Shown here: positions 36,026 to 37,991 of the stretch, piece by piece
Position numbering within the stretch: position 1 is the first letter of the stretch
How the letters are laid out: the number at the start of each line of letters is the position of its first letter
DNA from: CAZIKB01 sp964539665
GTDB lineage: Bacteria; Zhuqueibacterota; Zhuqueibacteria; Oceanimicrobiales; Oceanimicrobiaceae
DNA length: 37,991 nt
Direction: 5' to 3'
Assembly: GCA_964539665.1 (NCBI GenBank)
Contig: CAZIKB010000059.1
Span: forward strand, 1 to 37,991
The notes under the pieces: model-generated
What the model was told of the DNA's origin: nothing
The model's input: the letters and a program-made list of their open reading frames with translations, nothing else
Databases searched by the model: none
Position numbers and translations under genes: made by a program

Positions 36026-36991
36026 TTATTTCGAGTATATAATTCCCAGGGAGTAAATGGTGCCGGAAACAGTGTTTTTGCCAGCGTAGATGTGCAGAAT
36101 TTCTCCCTGCAAAGCGATTCTGTTGTTGACGTTATAGATTACAGAAGGGCTGACTTTAAACAGATCCTGATCACCCACAATTATATTTGGCAGGGCGCCA
36201 CCGCCGCCTGGCAGCGGAGTAATCACAGGTTGCCCCACTATGTCTGGCGGAGCTATGGTGCTTTTTAATCCTTCGAGAGTTACTTTGATAAGAACTGAAC
36301 CAATTGAATAACCCCCTTCAACATTGAATAGAATTTGGTCATGAAGCGCACTGGTTCGCCGTCGATAACCCAAACCAGCGGTCAAATAGGCGGGCAGCGG
36401 ATATAAACTTTTACCGATTAATAGATGACCTTCGACGTCAATATTTCCAGTACCCAACGGCGGGCCGTCATTTGAAGGTCTGGCTTTATAACCGAGTGGT
36501 ATATTTATGCCCCCCTGAAATGAAATAGCCAGTGGATTTTTTAAAATCGCGTACCGTCCGAGTAATGCAAAATCAGCCAGACCACTTGTGTGAATTGTGG
36601 CCATCTGTTCCAGTGAGCCGCCGCCAATGATTTCTGTGCGTTTGGAGGTGAGAATTTTAAAAGGAATGTTGGCCACTAATGTCAACCGATCAAGCAGGCC
36701 ATATTCCAGATAAGCTGTTACACCAAAATCCCTGAAGGATGTATCTTCAAAAATAATTCGCTCCTGAAATATGTTTAAACGTTTTCCTGCATGATTAAAC
36801 TCTTTAGTAGTGAGCAGGTAGCTTGTGGATAATTTCAGATACAATCCATGTTTTCGCTGAACCCATGCGCCGGCTACTAACAATTCCGGTACTATAATTG
36901 GAATTAATATAACAACAAATGTAAGGAAAACCACACCTCTGCCAGTTTTGGTTGATACAAGCCTGTTCAGTAAAGATTTTTTCATAGTCAT
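36026..36991 (-). CDS. Outer-membrane beta-barrel protein, transporter-like
   Basis: 321 aa. A basic start and hydrophobic signal (about 19-42) are followed by alternating strands typical of an outer-membrane barrel: GLYLKLSTSYLL, DFGVTAYLEYGLLDRLTLVANIPF, DFALLGRYAILK, LAISFQGGINIPLGYKA, AYLTAGLGYRRR, VEGGYSIGSVLIKVTLEG, ending IYSLGIIYSK. The motif 'LEYGLLDRLTL...IPF' recalls PF13557-type putative transporters. The start could be either Met1 or Met3. It is transcribed towards comEC. The function is unknown. Confidence 0.8.
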   Translation of the reverse strand: MTMKKSLLNRLVSTKTGRGVVFLTFVVILIPIIVPELLVAGAWVQRKHGLYLKLSTSYLLTTKEFNHAGKRLNIFQERIIFEDTSFRDFGVTAYLEYGLLDRLTLVANIPFKILTSKRTEIIGGGSLEQMATIHTSGLADFALLGRYAILKNPLAISFQGGINIPLGYKARPSNDGPPLGTGNIDVEGHLLIGKSLYPLPAYLTAGLGYRRRTSALHDQILFNVEGGYSIGSVLIKVTLEGLKSTIAPPDIVGQPVITPLPGGGGALPNIIVGDQDLFKVSPSVIYNVNNRIALQGEILHIYAGKNTVSGTIYSLGIIYSK

Positions 36992-37035
36992 CAGAAAGTT
37001 TGATTGTTTAAGTACTTGTTAAAATTAAATTAAAA

Positions 37036-37290
37036 TTGGAATTCCCTGATTCCTTCAAATTGACAGCTCCAGCCAGGCAATTTATATGCTATCAATTACT
37101 TGATTCTATGAACAAGTATGTTTTTCAAAATATTCCAGGAGATAGTATGCAGTTCAAGTTGGAGACCAGTTACTATTTAGCATTTGAGGTCGTTTGGCCT
37201 TTACTAAGCAAAGATAAAATTACAGTTAATATTATAAGAAATATAGCAAGTATATTTGCGATATTTGAAACATCAGTAAGTAAACAATGA
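37036..37290 (+). CDS. Possible small hypothetical protein
   Basis: An 84-codon frame from a TTG, with an internal ATG at 37108. The product contains FICYQLLDSMNKYVFQNI and a hydrophobic-helical C-terminus. No family recognised, no clear ribosome-binding site. It is included because composition is protein-like and an inverted repeat starts at its stop codon. Confidence 0.25.
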   Translation: MEFPDSFKLTAPARQFICYQLLDSMNKYVFQNIPGDSMQFKLETSYYLAFEVVWPLLSKDKITVNIIRNIASIFAIFETSVSKQ

Positions 37291-37348
37291 TATTTTACAT
37301 CATTTAGAGGATGTGATCCAATTTGTAAAATAGTACAATGTAAAATAT
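37290..37348. repeat. Inverted repeat after the small frame
   Basis: ATATTTTACAT (37290-37300) and ATGTAAAATAT (37338-37348) are perfect 11-bp complements around a 37-base spacer. It could be a weak structure or a small element end. The remaining bases to 37452 are AT-rich with nothing else evident. Confidence 0.45.
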
Positions 37349-37452
37349 TATTTAACTTGATATATTCGAAATAATTTAACATATTTAAACAGTAGACATT
37401 GAAATTATCAATTAAATTATACTGCTAACTAAATAACAGAAAGGTCAACATC

Positions 37453-37659
37453 ATTAGTGAACTTGTAATACAATTACCTCCGGTAGTACAAATGGAAGAG
37501 GCCAAATTATTACTAATGATAAAGCTATCTGAGACTGGAAAACTATCACTTGGAAAGGCTGCTAAATTTTCGAGCTACTCAAAACATACGTTTATGGAAT
37601 TGCTTGGCAAAATTGGAGTGCCTGTAATCGATTACCCAGCTAAAGATTTAGAGCAGTAA
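37453..37659 (+). CDS. UPF0175-family antitoxin-like protein with apparent ATT start
   Basis: 68 aa, too short for most ORF callers and with no ATG/GTG/TTG in the right place. The frame from ATT at 37453 reads (M)SELVIQLPPVVQMEEAKLLL, then GKLSLGKAAKFSSYSKHTF, MELLGKIGVPVIDYPAKDL. That matches UPF0175 (PF03683) from its first beta strand (IELP) through G-K-x-SLGKAA to GIPVIDY. AGAAAGG lies 8 bases before the ATT, and a stop is in frame at 37426. An internal ATG at 37492 would lose the first strand. Members are usually antitoxins paired with a DUF3368 PIN toxin; none follows here, so it is an orphan or solitary regulator. Confidence 0.75.
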   Translation: MSELVIQLPPVVQMEEAKLLLMIKLSETGKLSLGKAAKFSSYSKHTFMELLGKIGVPVIDYPAKDLEQ

Positions 37660-37738
37660 TTGAATTTATGAGCGAAAATACAGTGAGCAATGGCACTTTA
37701 TAGGGCTGTTGAACAATCCTGCCTTAAGGATATACACA

Positions 37739-37991
37739 GTGAAAATCGATAAAGATTCAATTTATAAAACCTTTCAGGAAATATGCAGACAGGTACCTAT
37801 TGTCATTTTAGGTTGCGGGCCATCATGTGCTGCGGGAATTCCTGGAATGGAAGGGCTGGCAGAACATCTATTGGAAAAACTGGCAAGTAATATCAGTGAT
37901 AAGTGGATAAAGATCAGTGATGACCTATGCAAGAAGGTCGATTTGGAAACAGCACTTAATAGAACATCGCCAGATGAGAAGTTAAGCAAAG
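37739..37991 (+). CDS. SIR2-like protein, N-terminal part
   Basis: The frame runs from a GTG at 37739 (AAGGA eight bases upstream) to the window edge, 84 codons. It reads MKIDKDSIYKTFQEICRQ and then PIVILGCGPSCAAGIPGMEG, the NAD-binding signature of SIR2-like domains (G-x-G-x-S-x-x-A-G-I-P). In bacteria such domains are common in anti-phage systems, where they deplete NAD+ on infection (established for several systems). The catalytic residues and any partner domain lie beyond the window. Its neighbour is a UPF0175 antitoxin-like gene. Whether this is a standalone or multi-gene defence system cannot be seen here. Confidence 0.75.
   Translation, partial: MKIDKDSIYKTFQEICRQVPIVILGCGPSCAAGIPGMEGLAEHLLEKLASNISDKWIKISDDLCKKVDLETALNRTSPDEKLSK

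Noticed and set aside
37660..37738. DUF3368 PIN toxin expected after UPF0175
   Set aside because: Only a 12-codon frame is present (MSENTVSNGTL and a stop); no PIN motif.

Overview
The window looks like a chromosomal fragment of an uncultured or little-studied Gram-negative bacterium of the FCB group. A Calditrichota/KSB1-like lineage is my best guess, but no marker gene here settles it. SusC/SusD pairs, many lipoproteins and outer-membrane barrels point to a Bacteroidota-like envelope. Clear Shine-Dalgarno sites (for example before the genes starting at 3773, 5196, 14901 and 17969) and canonical TTGACA-17-TATTAT promoters argue against a typical member of Bacteroidia. Base composition is about 40% GC, lower in the right half.

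Left region (1-19768, all minus strand): a carbohydrate-utilisation locus. In transcription order it holds a LacI-family regulator with two palindromic operators at its own promoter, a SusC-type TonB-dependent porin, a SusD lipoprotein, an intrinsic terminator, a giant FG-GAP/VCBS-ASPIC lipoprotein, a small lipoprotein, a second giant FG-GAP/VCBS-ASPIC lipoprotein, a 210-bp MITE, a sugar/nucleoside-type MFS permease, a cytoplasmic Gfo/Idh/MocA oxidoreductase, a DUF1080 (3-keto-disaccharide hydrolase family) lipoprotein and two Tat-exported Gfo/Idh/MocA oxidoreductases, the last cut by the window edge. There is no conventional glycoside hydrolase. The simplest reading is glycan or glycoside import by SusCD with oxidative cleavage, in which 3-keto formation by Gfo/Idh enzymes is followed by DUF1080 action instead of hydrolysis.

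Middle region (19922-25177, minus strand): selB and selD. selD is itself a selenoprotein gene: the reading frame continues upstream through an in-frame UGA at the catalytic position, with a SECIS-like hairpin just downstream. Upstream of selB, behind a strong terminator, is an unusual 563-aa protein with an Sm-like N-terminal segment, one membrane span and a Lys/Pro/Ala-rich tail.

Right region (25456-37991, mostly plus strand): a decayed TetR fragment overlapping the start of an ECF sigma factor gene; then glgA, a DhnA-type class I fructose-bisphosphate aldolase, an AI-2E/PerM-family permease, a small exported protein, a lipoprotein, coaE and comEC; and on the minus strand an outer-membrane barrel. 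The right edge looks like the border of a defence or toxin-antitoxin region: a UPF0175 antitoxin-like gene with an apparent ATT start, and the N-terminus of a SIR2-like protein running off the window.

Intergenic DNA is rich in inverted-repeat elements of several families (5220-5429 with perfect 8-bp target duplication; 9677-9814; 21072-21143; 26276-26308; 29366-29497; 32262-32430; 33191-33218). I see no rRNA, tRNA or CRISPR array.
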